Assembly: GCA_003164475.1 (NCBI GenBank)
Contig: PLTL01000027.1
Coordinates: 1-17,038, forward strand
From: Candidatus Dormiibacterota bacterium
GTDB taxonomy: Bacteria > Chloroflexota > Dormibacteria > UBA8260 > Bog-877
Reading direction: 5' to 3'
Length of the DNA stretch: 17,038 nucleotides
Part shown: positions 1-7,505 of the stretch, piece by piece
How the letters are laid out: each line of letters opens with the position of its first letter
How positions within the stretch are numbered: position 1 is the stretch's first letter
The notes under the pieces: generated by a model
What the model saw: the letters and a program-made list of their open reading frames with translations, nothing else
Databases searched by the model: none
What the model was told of the DNA's origin: nothing
Made by a program: the position numbers and the translations under genes

Positions 1-108
1 ACCACCACCACCTATCTGCGCAAGCTGGAGGGCGCCGGCGATCCCTTCGGCCCCCAGCTGGCCGAGCTGCTGCTCGGCTCCGACGAGGGCGGGACCGGCG
101 CCACCTAA
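1..108 (+). CDS. C-terminal end of a cut-off protein, possibly a tyrosine recombinase
   Basis: The first 35 codons read TTTTYLRKLEGAGDPFGPQL... and stop with TAA at 106-108. The start lies outside the window. The opening Thr run followed by Tyr-Leu-Arg resembles the catalytic-tyrosine end of phage-type integrases, where the nucleophilic Tyr follows a TT or TTxx stretch, and the tail of about 30 residues after the Tyr is a usual length. With so little sequence this is only a suggestion. If true, it would mark the edge of an integrated element. The codon use is GC-biased as in a real gene. Confidence 0.35.
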   Translation, partial: TTTTYLRKLEGAGDPFGPQLAELLLGSDEGGTGAT

Positions 109-239
109 CCCAGCTCGGGTGCCGATGCCCGCCCCTCGACGCCATCGCCGACGCTGTACCGCGTGGGGAGAGGCGCTGGGACTGGTGCGAGCGCGGAGGA
201 GGGAGCGCCCAGCGAGAGCGGTAGAGCCGACGCGGCTCA

Positions 240-442
240 GGCGGCCGGCCGCCGCACACACTGTCGATCGCCTTGGCCAGGAGGGTTAATGCGCCGACTC
301 CCGCCACGAGGACCAAGAGCGTTTTGCCGGGCTTGTCGAGGTCGATGTTCTGGCCGACGGCCTGGCCGATGCGGAAGCCCGACTCCGCCTGGAAGCGGGG
401 ATCGCAAACGTCGCAGGTCGGGGGCGGCGGGTAGACGGCCAC
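240..442 (-). pseudogene. Possible small CxxC/membrane protein or gene remnant, minus strand
   Basis: Reading minus from a GTG at 442, the frame gives a protein-like stretch: a proline-rich start, a CDVC motif at residues 10-13, then a hydrophobic run of about 15 residues (TLLVLVAGVGALTLL, about 41-55). After about residue 63 the composition becomes Arg/Ser/Pro-rich. The frame stays open to the window edge, running antisense to the gene tail at 1-108, which suggests that the downstream part is not genuine. One explanation is a frameshift near 250, since a neighbouring frame stops at 237. No clear ribosome-binding site is seen. The plus strand also has an open frame here without a good start. 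I do not recognise a family. Confidence 0.2.
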
Positions 443-569
443 AGGACGACGTTACTGGAGCTCGTAGGCGCGTGCGCATGAGAGCGGTAAGTGCCGCGCG
501 GAGCGGCCCAGCAGTGCGTGGCGAAACGGTTGGGGCGGGAGGCGGGGGCCTTATACCACAAAATTAAAG

Positions 570-599
570 TTGCCCAAGCTGTGAGGATTTCTTGGGCAA
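570..599. repeat. Perfect 9-bp inverted repeat beside a promoter, operator candidate
   Basis: TTGCCCAAG at 570-578 is mirrored exactly by CTTGGGCAA at 591-599 with a 12-base spacer. The right arm contains TTGGGC (592-597), which is 16 bases upstream of TATAGG (614-619). The repeat therefore overlaps the -35 box of a promoter-like element. A regulator dimer bound here would be placed to control transcription of the downstream small gene. The arrangement is seen directly; regulation is inferred. Confidence 0.45.
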
Positions 600-619
600 G
601 TCTCAGGATGGTGTATAGG
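592..619 (+). promoter_or_regulatory. Promoter-like element for a possibly leaderless small gene
   Basis: TTGGGC (592-597), a 16-base spacer and TATAGG (614-619) form a reasonable sigma70-type promoter. The expected transcription start, about seven bases after the -10 box, falls at the ATG at 627. This is the geometry of a leaderless transcript, and it fits the lack of a good Shine-Dalgarno sequence in front of that ATG. Confidence 0.4.
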
Positions 620-626
620 CTGGGCG

Positions 627-953
627 ATGAACCCTCCCGGCCGGCGCCAGCGGGCAAGATGCTGTTCACGGTGCAGACGGGGGCCAGTGCCACCGTCGAG
701 GCGGACGACGAACGGGCACGGCGGCGGTCGGCGACTGGACTGGGCACTCTTGGGAACCTGGGTCGCCGTCGTCCTCGCTCTGATGGCGCTGGTGGTGATG
801 ATCCTCGCCTGGCGGTTGCCGGTTGCGCCACCGGTGCCCCCTGCAGCGCCCGTGGCGTCGCCCGCAGCGCCGGTGGTGACAGTGGGGCCGTCTGATAGTG
901 AGAGTCACGGCCCTGGACCGTTGCCGATCCAGGGCGTCAGTTGGCGGACGTGA
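627..953 (+). CDS. Hypothetical small single-span membrane protein
   Basis: A 108-residue frame from ATG 627 to TGA 953. The first 40 residues are very basic, residues about 40-63 form one strongly hydrophobic helix (around GTWVAVVLALMALVVMILAW), and the tail is Pro/Ala/Val-rich. By the positive-inside rule the N-terminus would be cytoplasmic and the Pro/Ala tail outside. No family is recognised. The start is supported by a promoter-like element ending just ahead of it. In the N-terminal third, however, a different frame (from about 658, MLFTVQTGASATVEADDERA...) looks more protein-like and GC3-biased than this one, so the true gene may begin in that frame with a frameshift before the helix. 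An 8-bp hairpin overlaps the 3' end. Confidence 0.4.
   Translation: MNPPGRRQRARCCSRCRRGPVPPSRRTTNGHGGGRRLDWALLGTWVAVVLALMALVVMILAWRLPVAPPVPPAAPVASPAAPVVTVGPSDSESHGPGPLPIQGVSWRT
910..935. repeat. Hairpin, perfect 8-bp arms
   Basis: GCCCTGGA (910-917) pairs with TCCAGGGC (928-935) across a 10-base loop. It lies at the end of the small membrane-protein frame. It could act as a transcription terminator, but no T-run follows. Confidence 0.35.
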
Positions 954-1090
954 TGTCGGGTTGGCGGGGGGCAGGGCGGGCCACAGCTACGCCCGGCTGC
1001 TTCCGGAGGGGTCTGGCGACGTCGGCGTCGATCCCGCCAGTCACGAGGGGAGTGAGGGTGATCCTGGGTGACTGGATAGGGATCGGGCCC

Positions 1091-1125
1091 GCGCCGAGGC
1101 GAAGAGCCTTGGTCGGCCTCGGCGC
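1091..1125. repeat. Perfect 10-bp GC-rich inverted repeat (hairpin)
   Basis: GCGCCGAGGC (1091-1100) and GCCTCGGCGC (1116-1125) are exact reverse complements with a 15-base loop. The hairpin lies in the non-coding stretch 954-1328, and no T-run follows on either strand. It may be a U-less terminator of the kind proposed for GC-rich bacteria, or a protein-binding palindrome. Apart from this and the hairpin at 1255-1280, I see no convincing gene in 954-1328; frames there lack good starts and protein-like composition. Confidence 0.45.
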
Positions 1126-1254
1126 AGGCGAGCCGTCACCGATCACCCCAGCTGGTCGCGGGTGGTCCGCGCCATCGAGGCCCTAGGATCGTTCCCGAAA
1201 GGGGGTGCCTCAGCGGTCGCCCGCACCCACTTCGATCAGGGGAGCTGAGCGAAC

Positions 1255-1280
1255 GTTCCCGAAGGAACTCCTTCCGGAAC
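1255..1280 (-). terminator. Hairpin downstream of the mrr-like gene, terminator candidate
   Basis: GTTCCCGAAGGA (1255-1266) pairs with TCCTTCCGGAAC (1269-1280) at 11 of 12 positions with only two bases between the arms. It begins about 50 bases beyond the stop codon of the minus-strand mrr-like gene, where a terminator is expected, but no U-tract is present. The half-sequence CGTTCCCGAA recurs at about 1190-1199, so a protein-binding role is also possible. Confidence 0.35.
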
Positions 1281-1328
1281 TAGTTTGCACTTCGTCGCGC
1301 GTTCGGGAGTCCGGGGCCTATGCAGCCG

Positions 1329-2240
1329 TCACTCCGGCTCGAAGAAGTCAGTGTCCACCCTGGGGATGGTGTAGGTCCGCTCGGGGGCGACCCCCACCCC
1401 GTGCTCGATCATGAGATCAGCCAGCATCGGCCCGTCGATGAGGACAATGCGCTTGTCGATGCGATCCACGTACGCGCGCGCGTCCGGGGAGAAGCTGGAT
1501 GTCGTGATGAAGACGCCCTTGCGGGCGCGCGCCCCGTCGAGGCTGCCGGCGAACTTCTGGATCTCGGGACGCCCGACGCCGCTCTGCCAGCGCTTCGCCT
1601 GGACATAGATGGCGTCGAGACCGAGGCGGTCCTCCTTGATGATCCCGTCAATCCCCTCGTCGCCGGAGCGGCCGACCACTTGTGATGCCTCGGCGTAGCT
1701 CCCCCCGTAGCCCATGGCAACGAGCAGGCGCACCACGAGCTGCTCGAAGAACGCCGGCGAGGCCTGGCCGATCCGCTCGAGGAGCTCACCGGCGACGAGC
1801 TGGCGCCTCGCGCGCCACAGGCGCTCCATCGCCTCGTCGGGGTCCTCCGCGTCGCCAGCGACGGGCCCGGTGGCCGCAGCCTCGCCGGCGGCGCCCGAGG
1901 CGCTGCGCGTCACCCACTCCGCGAAGCTGGGGTACTGGCGGAGAAAGGTCTCGTCGAGTCGGGCGGGCGGGTCCTGAAGAAGGCGGCGGCCCTCGTCGGT
2001 GACACCGACGACGCCGCGGCCGCGATCGAGCAGCCCCGCCTTCTTGAGGTAGGTGATCGCCCAGCCGACGCGATTTCCGAAGCGACTGCCGCCGCTCGGG
2101 AGCAGCTCGGTCCGGTCCTCGGCGGAGAGTCGGAGGGCGTCGGCGAGTTGACTGATCAGATCACGCTCCCGGTGCTCCATCCCGTCGCCCGATGCGCGGA
2201 GTACGGGGAGCAGGAGCTCGTTGAACTTCGGGATCGCCAT
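1329..2240 (-). CDS. mrr: Mrr-family type IV restriction endonuclease
   Basis: A 303-residue protein with two Mrr domains in the usual order. Residues about 1-95 match the Mrr N-terminal winged-helix (PKFNELLLPVLR at the start, then WAITYLKKAGLL), which binds DNA. Residues about 160-275 are the PD-(D/E)xK nuclease domain, with FFEQLVVRLLVAMGYGG (Glu166), GDEGIDG (Asp198) and YVQAKRW (Gln214, Lys216). Family knowledge: Mrr enzymes cleave DNA carrying methylated bases, typically methyladenine. Length matches E. coli Mrr (about 300). The ATG at 2240 fits the conserved N-terminus, although no strong Shine-Dalgarno is seen. A 155-base gap separates it from the minus-strand gene upstream, so co-transcription is possible but not evident. 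No catalytic residue appears missing. Substrate specificity cannot be read. Confidence 0.9.
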   Translation of the reverse strand: MAIPKFNELLLPVLRASGDGMEHRERDLISQLADALRLSAEDRTELLPSGGSRFGNRVGWAITYLKKAGLLDRGRGVVGVTDEGRRLLQDPPARLDETFLRQYPSFAEWVTRSASGAAGEAAATGPVAGDAEDPDEAMERLWRARRQLVAGELLERIGQASPAFFEQLVVRLLVAMGYGGSYAEASQVVGRSGDEGIDGIIKEDRLGLDAIYVQAKRWQSGVGRPEIQKFAGSLDGARARKGVFITTSSFSPDARAYVDRIDKRIVLIDGPMLADLMIEHGVGVAPERTYTIPRVDTDFFEPE

Positions 2241-2395
2241 GGCCGGCTCAGTCTACGGCGCGGCGAGGCGGAGGTTTCCTGGGCTTCCATTCGGCGACGG
2301 GCGCTTCGGGAGCCGGGGCCCCCCCGCAGCTCGGCGCTGCCCGTGGGTACCAGCCAGCTCCGCCTCTGCCCGGTAAACACCCGGGGTGCCTACAG

Positions 2396-3334
2396 CTAGA
2401 TGAGGGGAGAGGTGGTCTCGAGAGCGTTGATCACCAAGAGCTTGACCTGGCTGGGGCGTATGCACGAGCCCGAGACCGCATCGTCCTGGTAGTCGAGGAG
2501 GGTCGGAGGCCGCTCGCCGAACACAGCGTCGTGGGGCAGCATTCCCTTCGGCATCCCCATCTGCTCCATGGTCGAGAGCCGGCGCCAAAACACAGGGACG
2601 CGCCGCTGACCGCGCGCCAGGAACCCGAACGCCCTGTGATACCCGTCGCGTAGGTAGTACCGACCGTTGTATTCCGCTACTTGAATGAAAGACGGCAGCA
2701 ACCCGTACTGGAAACCGAGTCCCGGCATGCCGTTGGTCGGGGCGCTGAACGATCCGGTGAAGCGCAAGTTCGGATTGCGAGACATGACCACCCAAGCCCG
2801 CTGGCTCTCATCGAACGAGACGTTGATGGTCTCGGTGTGGGACGCGACCGGCAAAGCGACCTCGGCGATCGCCGCGAGCTCCAGCGCCACCCCCGTCCGG
2901 GTCAGCGCCTCGTCGATGTGGATGATGGGTTGGAAGGCGCAAACCCGCCCGAGATCCGCTATGCCAACCTGCCACCCCTCGGCCCAGTACGGCGCCGCCG
3001 CAGGTGATGAGCGCAGGGCCTGGATGTGGGCCTGGAGCTCCGGGGGTGCCGCCTGGATGAGGTTGGTCTGGTCGACTCCCGGGGGTCGCTCGGCGACCAC
3101 GGATCGCGCCCGCTCGATGCGAATGCGATCCGCCACAAGTTGATCAGGCAGATCCAGCCGCCCGGAGATCGCCTGAGGCGCATCGGGGTCCAGCCAGCCC
3201 AGGAGGACGCGCCCCGGGCGACCGGGTCCGGCTGACGTCGACACCCCTCGCATCGCCCTCAGCTGCCCAACCAGCTCGACTTCCGCCTCAGCTTCAGCTC
3301 CCAGCGCATTGGGGTGGATCTCGATTCCGGCCAT
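2396..3334 (-). CDS. Uncharacterised protein with a ParB-like YLRDGYHR motif
   Basis: A 312-residue protein that I cannot assign to a named family. The clearest feature is at residues about 214-250: PSFIQVAEYNGRYYLRDGYHR followed by AFGFLARGQRRVPVFW (no break between them). This pattern (dGryyLrDGyHR...G...vPv) resembles the core of ParB/sulfiredoxin-fold proteins, which bind or hydrolyse nucleotides. No helix-turn-helix or membrane segment is evident. Start: an AGGAGG Shine-Dalgarno (plus-strand 3340-3345) lies five bases before the ATG at 3334. The gene diverges from the XRE-led operon across about 280 bases containing repeated TTGGG/CCCAA half-sites, so the same repressor might act on both. 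It precedes mrr on the same strand. A nucleotide-dependent or DNA-binding role is only a guess. Confidence 0.7.
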   Translation of the reverse strand: MAGIEIHPNALGAEAEAEVELVGQLRAMRGVSTSAGPGRPGRVLLGWLDPDAPQAISGRLDLPDQLVADRIRIERARSVVAERPPGVDQTNLIQAAPPELQAHIQALRSSPAAAPYWAEGWQVGIADLGRVCAFQPIIHIDEALTRTGVALELAAIAEVALPVASHTETINVSFDESQRAWVVMSRNPNLRFTGSFSAPTNGMPGLGFQYGLLPSFIQVAEYNGRYYLRDGYHRAFGFLARGQRRVPVFWRRLSTMEQMGMPKGMLPHDAVFGERPPTLLDYQDDAVSGSCIRPSQVKLLVINALETTSPLI

Positions 3335-3339
3335 GTCGA

Positions 3340-3345
3340 CCTCCT
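3340..3345 (-). promoter_or_regulatory. Ribosome-binding site fixing the start of the ParB-like gene
   Basis: Plus-strand CCTCCT reads AGGAGG on the minus strand, five bases before the ATG at 3334. It supports that start. Confidence 0.75.
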
Positions 3346-3408
3346 GGCGGCCGCGGCCGCCCTCCGAGGCTCCCCAGCGTGGCCGCCTGATCCGTAGAGC
3401 GGTTGCAG

Positions 3409-3438
3409 TTGGGTCGCCATCCCAATATTGATGTTGGG
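3409..3438. promoter_or_regulatory. Operator candidate 1: TTGGG-N7-CCCAA-N8-TTGGG
   Basis: TTGGG (3409-3413), seven bases, CCCAA (3421-3425), eight bases and TTGGG (3434-3438) give three alternating half-sites. The last 11 bases (TTGATGTTGGG, 3428-3438) recur exactly at 3555-3565 in the operon promoter. The TTGGG-N7-CCCAA palindrome recurs there with identical spacing. It probably binds the XRE protein encoded at 3615, and it lies on the side of the divergent gene. Confidence 0.55.
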
Positions 3439-3554
3439 AAGACTACTACAACCTGCGCGGCGGGCGCAACCGGCCGATCCTCACGGGACCCAGGTCCACC
3501 AGTTCGGGGCCTCGGGATCGCCAGGGGCCCAGGCCATCGCCGCGGTCGACCAAG

Positions 3555-3583
3555 TTGATGTTGGGGAGCCGACCCAATATAAT
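3555..3583 (+). promoter_or_regulatory. Promoter of the XRE-ImmA-NurA-HerA-SbcD-SbcC operon
   Basis: TTGATG (3555-3560), a 17-base spacer and a perfect TATAAT (3578-3583) make a strong sigma70-type promoter. Transcription would begin near 3590, leaving a leader of about 25 bases before GTG 3615. The spacer is exactly the palindrome described for operator 2, so a bound repressor would block polymerase. No other comparable promoter is seen before 11793. Confidence 0.75.
3561..3577. promoter_or_regulatory. Operator candidate 2 inside the promoter spacer: TTGGG-N7-CCCAA
   Basis: TTGGG (3561-3565), GAGCCGA and CCCAA (3573-3577) occupy precisely the 17 bases between the -35 and -10 boxes. The same 17-bp palindrome with a different centre is at 3409-3425. 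An upstream CCAA (3550-3553) adds a further half-site. This is classic autorepressor placement; binding is inferred. Confidence 0.6.
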
Positions 3584-3601
3584 GACCCACCAAAACCAGC
3601 T

Positions 3602-3606
3602 GGAGG
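3602..3606 (+). promoter_or_regulatory. Ribosome-binding site deciding the XRE start
   Basis: GGAGG lies eight bases before GTG 3615. Earlier in-frame TTG/ATG codons (3555, 3558, 3582) fall within the promoter itself, so GTG 3615 is the likely start. Confidence 0.75.
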
Positions 3607-3614
3607 CAACCCGC

Positions 3615-3986
3615 GTGACCCCTTCCGACCCAGAGTCGGATGCCACCTCGTTCGGGCGACGGATCCAGGAGCTCCGCCGGCAGAGCGGCCTGACACAGCG
3701 CCAGGTTGCCGAGAAGCTCGGCATCGACTTCACGTATCTCTCCAAGCTGGAGAACAGCCGAGGTGAGCCTCCGGGAGAGGACACCATCCGCGGGCTAGCG
3801 GCCGTTTTCGGGCTGGACCCCGAGGAGCTCCTGGCTCTCGCGGGCAAGGTTCCTACCGAGCTTCGAGCTCGTGCGGCGACGGACCAGGAGTTCGCGCTCT
3901 TCCTGCGTAGGCTGCCGGCACTCCCCGATGACGTGCTCCAGCGCCTGTACCGCGACGCCCAGATGCGAAGGCCACCGCGGCGATGA
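3615..3986 (+). CDS. XRE-family transcriptional repressor
   Basis: From GTG 3615 the protein has 123 residues. Residues about 13-68 form a lambda-repressor-type helix-turn-helix (FGRRIQELRRQSGLTQRQVA, then EKLGIDFTYLSKLENSRGEP), with the Q-x-x-x-A turn and the SKLE recognition helix. This is followed by the usual LAAVFGLDPEELLALAG segment. The C-terminal 50 residues are helical and acidic/basic mixed and may dimerise or be the protease target. The gene is first in the operon, has palindromes in its promoter, and overlaps the ImmA-like protease gene by four bases (ATGA). This pairing (ImmR/ImmA of ICEBs1, DdrO/IrrE of Deinococcus) predicts a repressor removed by proteolysis on a signal. Family certain; targets inferred. 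Confidence 0.88.
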   Translation: MTPSDPESDATSFGRRIQELRRQSGLTQRQVAEKLGIDFTYLSKLENSRGEPPGEDTIRGLAAVFGLDPEELLALAGKVPTELRARAATDQEFALFLRRLPALPDDVLQRLYRDAQMRRPPRR

Positions 3987-4591
3987 CGTTCATCCCGGAA
4001 CTCCGCATTGAGGCGCGGGCTTCGGAGCTCTGGCGCCGCCAGGGGCTGGAGCCGAACTTCGATACCGAGCGGCTTCTCGACGTCCTGCAACTGGACCTGC
4101 TCTGGGATCAGCTGCCGGCAGATGTCCTCGGCGCCCTCCAGGCTGAGGAGCACCTGGTCATCCTCAACCAGGGGCGGCTCGCGGAGTTTGAAACGATGCC
4201 CGGTCTTGAGCGCTTCACGGTCGCCCACGAGGTGGGCCACGCCGTCCTCCATGCCGATGACTCATGGGTTGGCGTCCTCCCTCTGATGGGAGGGGGGCGC
4301 ACGTGGTGCCGGTCGAACTCCGTTGAGCCTCCCGAGTTCCAGGCAAGCCGGTTCGCCTCCTACCTCCTGGTTCCCCGGGACCGGCTCCTACCTGTCTTGC
4401 CGGCGACGCCATGGAGAGGATGGCCCCTCGTCTACCAGCTGGCCGAGACCTTCGGGGTCACCCCCACGGCCATGAGGGTACGGTTGGAACTCGGTGGCCA
4501 CGCTCATCGCGAGGAGGACGGGACGCCCGTTTCAGGCCCCCTCCCGACCCCCACGTCGGGTCAGGTCAGCCTGCCCGGAATACTGGCGTAG
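3983..4591 (+). CDS. ImmA/IrrE-family zinc metalloprotease
   Basis: A 202-residue protein with the ImmA/IrrE (COG2856) pattern. The zinc site HEVGH is at residues 82-86 within FTVAHEVGHAVLH, preceded by the strand LVILNQGR, and followed at about 117-132 by PEFQASRFASYLLVPRD, where Glu118 is the probable third ligand. Residues 148-168 (LVYQLAETFGVTPTAMRVRL) match the helical part that follows in the family. Such proteases cleave the partner XRE repressor and so switch on its regulon after DNA damage or another signal. The start ATG overlaps the XRE stop, indicating translational coupling. The last 30 residues are Pro/Gly-rich and look unstructured. The activating signal cannot be read from sequence. 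Confidence 0.9.
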   Translation: MTFIPELRIEARASELWRRQGLEPNFDTERLLDVLQLDLLWDQLPADVLGALQAEEHLVILNQGRLAEFETMPGLERFTVAHEVGHAVLHADDSWVGVLPLMGGGRTWCRSNSVEPPEFQASRFASYLLVPRDRLLPVLPATPWRGWPLVYQLAETFGVTPTAMRVRLELGGHAHREEDGTPVSGPLPTPTSGQVSLPGILA

Positions 4592-4604
4592 CCAGAGAGG
4601 TGTC

Positions 4605-5678
4605 GTGAACGCAATTCCGGGTGACTGCGGTTCCGAGCAGAGCGGGCAGCCTAGTGGCGCTCGCGGCACCGCAGAGGTGGCGTCGGGCCCCGAGGGAGGC
4701 AATCCCGGTCGCATCTACGTCGAGGACTGGACAGCCGCTTTCGGGACGCCGTATATGATCGCCGATGACGCCGAGCGCGCGGAGACCTCTGAAGTGGCTG
4801 AGGATGGTGGCTCGTTCACCTTCCACGCTGGCCACCCGTCCGAACCGGGGGATCTCCAACTCGCCTTCGTCGACGGTGTGCGGCGGGGAGACGTCTCTCT
4901 GTACCAGGAGGACTCGGACAGCGGAGCCATCGCCCGTGGCGTGGCAGCCACTCATGCCTGTGGTGCTGTGCTCTGTGAAGAGGGCAGCCGGCCGGTCATC
5001 GCGGACGTCCGCGTGACCCGCCTGGTGATCTGGGGATCAGGGGTCACCGGGGAACTTCCACCGGTGGCAGGGGGCTGGTCATGGAAGTCCGAATCCGTTG
5101 CTACCACTGCTCCGGATGCACCGGTGCGGACCCTACAGACCCGCATGCGGCAAAACGAGGCCCGGCTCACTGAGGATCTTGCCCAGGCGGGCTGGCACGT
5201 CGTCCTCGACGGCCCCTTGCACTTCGTGCGGTACCACCATCTCCCCGTCTGCGGTTATGTGAAGACTCACGCCCGCCCGTACCTCCCCGCCGAGCTTCAC
5301 CGTCAGGTGCGCCAGCTCCGCGGTGGCGAGCGCACTTCGCTTTTCGTGCTCCGGGGCAAGGATCCAGGCACCCAACTGTACTCGTGCTACCTACGACTCA
5401 AGGACGCGGCAGGGGACTCAGGGCCGTGGTACGGGATCGTCCGGCTGGAATTCCCAGTCTCGGCGGGCCTCGCGGCTGTCACCACTGAAGCAACCCGCCT
5501 GGCCGGTCTGCTCCCCGTGTACGCCAGCCTTCCGCATACCGACCCTCGGGCCCCCCAGAACCTCCAACCCATCGGGGCGCTCGAGCGAGAGCTTCGGCAC
5601 CGGCTTGGAGACGCACGACTCGCGGTCCGAGCGGTTCGTGCCTCCGTCGCCTCCCTCCGCCTTCCATCCGTCGCATAG
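4605..5678 (+). CDS. nurA: NurA-like DNA nuclease
   Basis: From GTG 4605 (357 residues), with AGAGAGG four bases upstream and 13 bases after the ImmA-like stop. The NurA domain pattern can be followed in order: LQLAFVDG (Asp90, motif I metal ligand), RTLQTRMRQNEARL (Glu185), WHVVLDGPLHF (Asp202), VCGYVKTH (Lys220), WYGIVRLEFP (about 275-284), and LPVYASLPHTDP (His311). NurA is a 5'-3' exonuclease/endonuclease that works inside the hexameric HerA translocase to resect DNA ends. The next gene encodes a HerA-like ATPase, which strongly supports the call. The first 35 residues are Gly/Ser/Glu-rich and poorly ordered. Bacterial NurA proteins diverge widely, so the family call is from motif order and context. 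Confidence 0.78.
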   Translation: MNAIPGDCGSEQSGQPSGARGTAEVASGPEGGNPGRIYVEDWTAAFGTPYMIADDAERAETSEVAEDGGSFTFHAGHPSEPGDLQLAFVDGVRRGDVSLYQEDSDSGAIARGVAATHACGAVLCEEGSRPVIADVRVTRLVIWGSGVTGELPPVAGGWSWKSESVATTAPDAPVRTLQTRMRQNEARLTEDLAQAGWHVVLDGPLHFVRYHHLPVCGYVKTHARPYLPAELHRQVRQLRGGERTSLFVLRGKDPGTQLYSCYLRLKDAAGDSGPWYGIVRLEFPVSAGLAAVTTEATRLAGLLPVYASLPHTDPRAPQNLQPIGALERELRHRLGDARLAVRAVRASVASLRLPSVA

Positions 5679-5687
5679 GGAACCTCG

Positions 5688-7504
<1,817 letters not shown>

Positions 7505-7505
<1 letters not shown>

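Noticed and set aside
2382..2392. CACCCGGGGTG palindrome between the two minus-strand genes
   Set aside because: A five-base arm with a one-base centre cannot form a stable hairpin and is expected by chance in GC-rich DNA.
3555..3614. Longer XRE protein starting at TTG 3555
   Set aside because: Those codons are the -35 box, spacer and -10 box of the promoter, so they would not be transcribed.
3446..4252. 268-residue minus-strand frame
   Set aside because: It is antisense to XRE and ImmA-like genes and crosses their promoter; its composition is Arg/Ser-rich without motifs.
4494..4604. Upstream extension of the NurA-like gene to ATG 4494
   Set aside because: It would lie inside the ImmA-like gene; GTG 4605 has its own Shine-Dalgarno just after the preceding stop.
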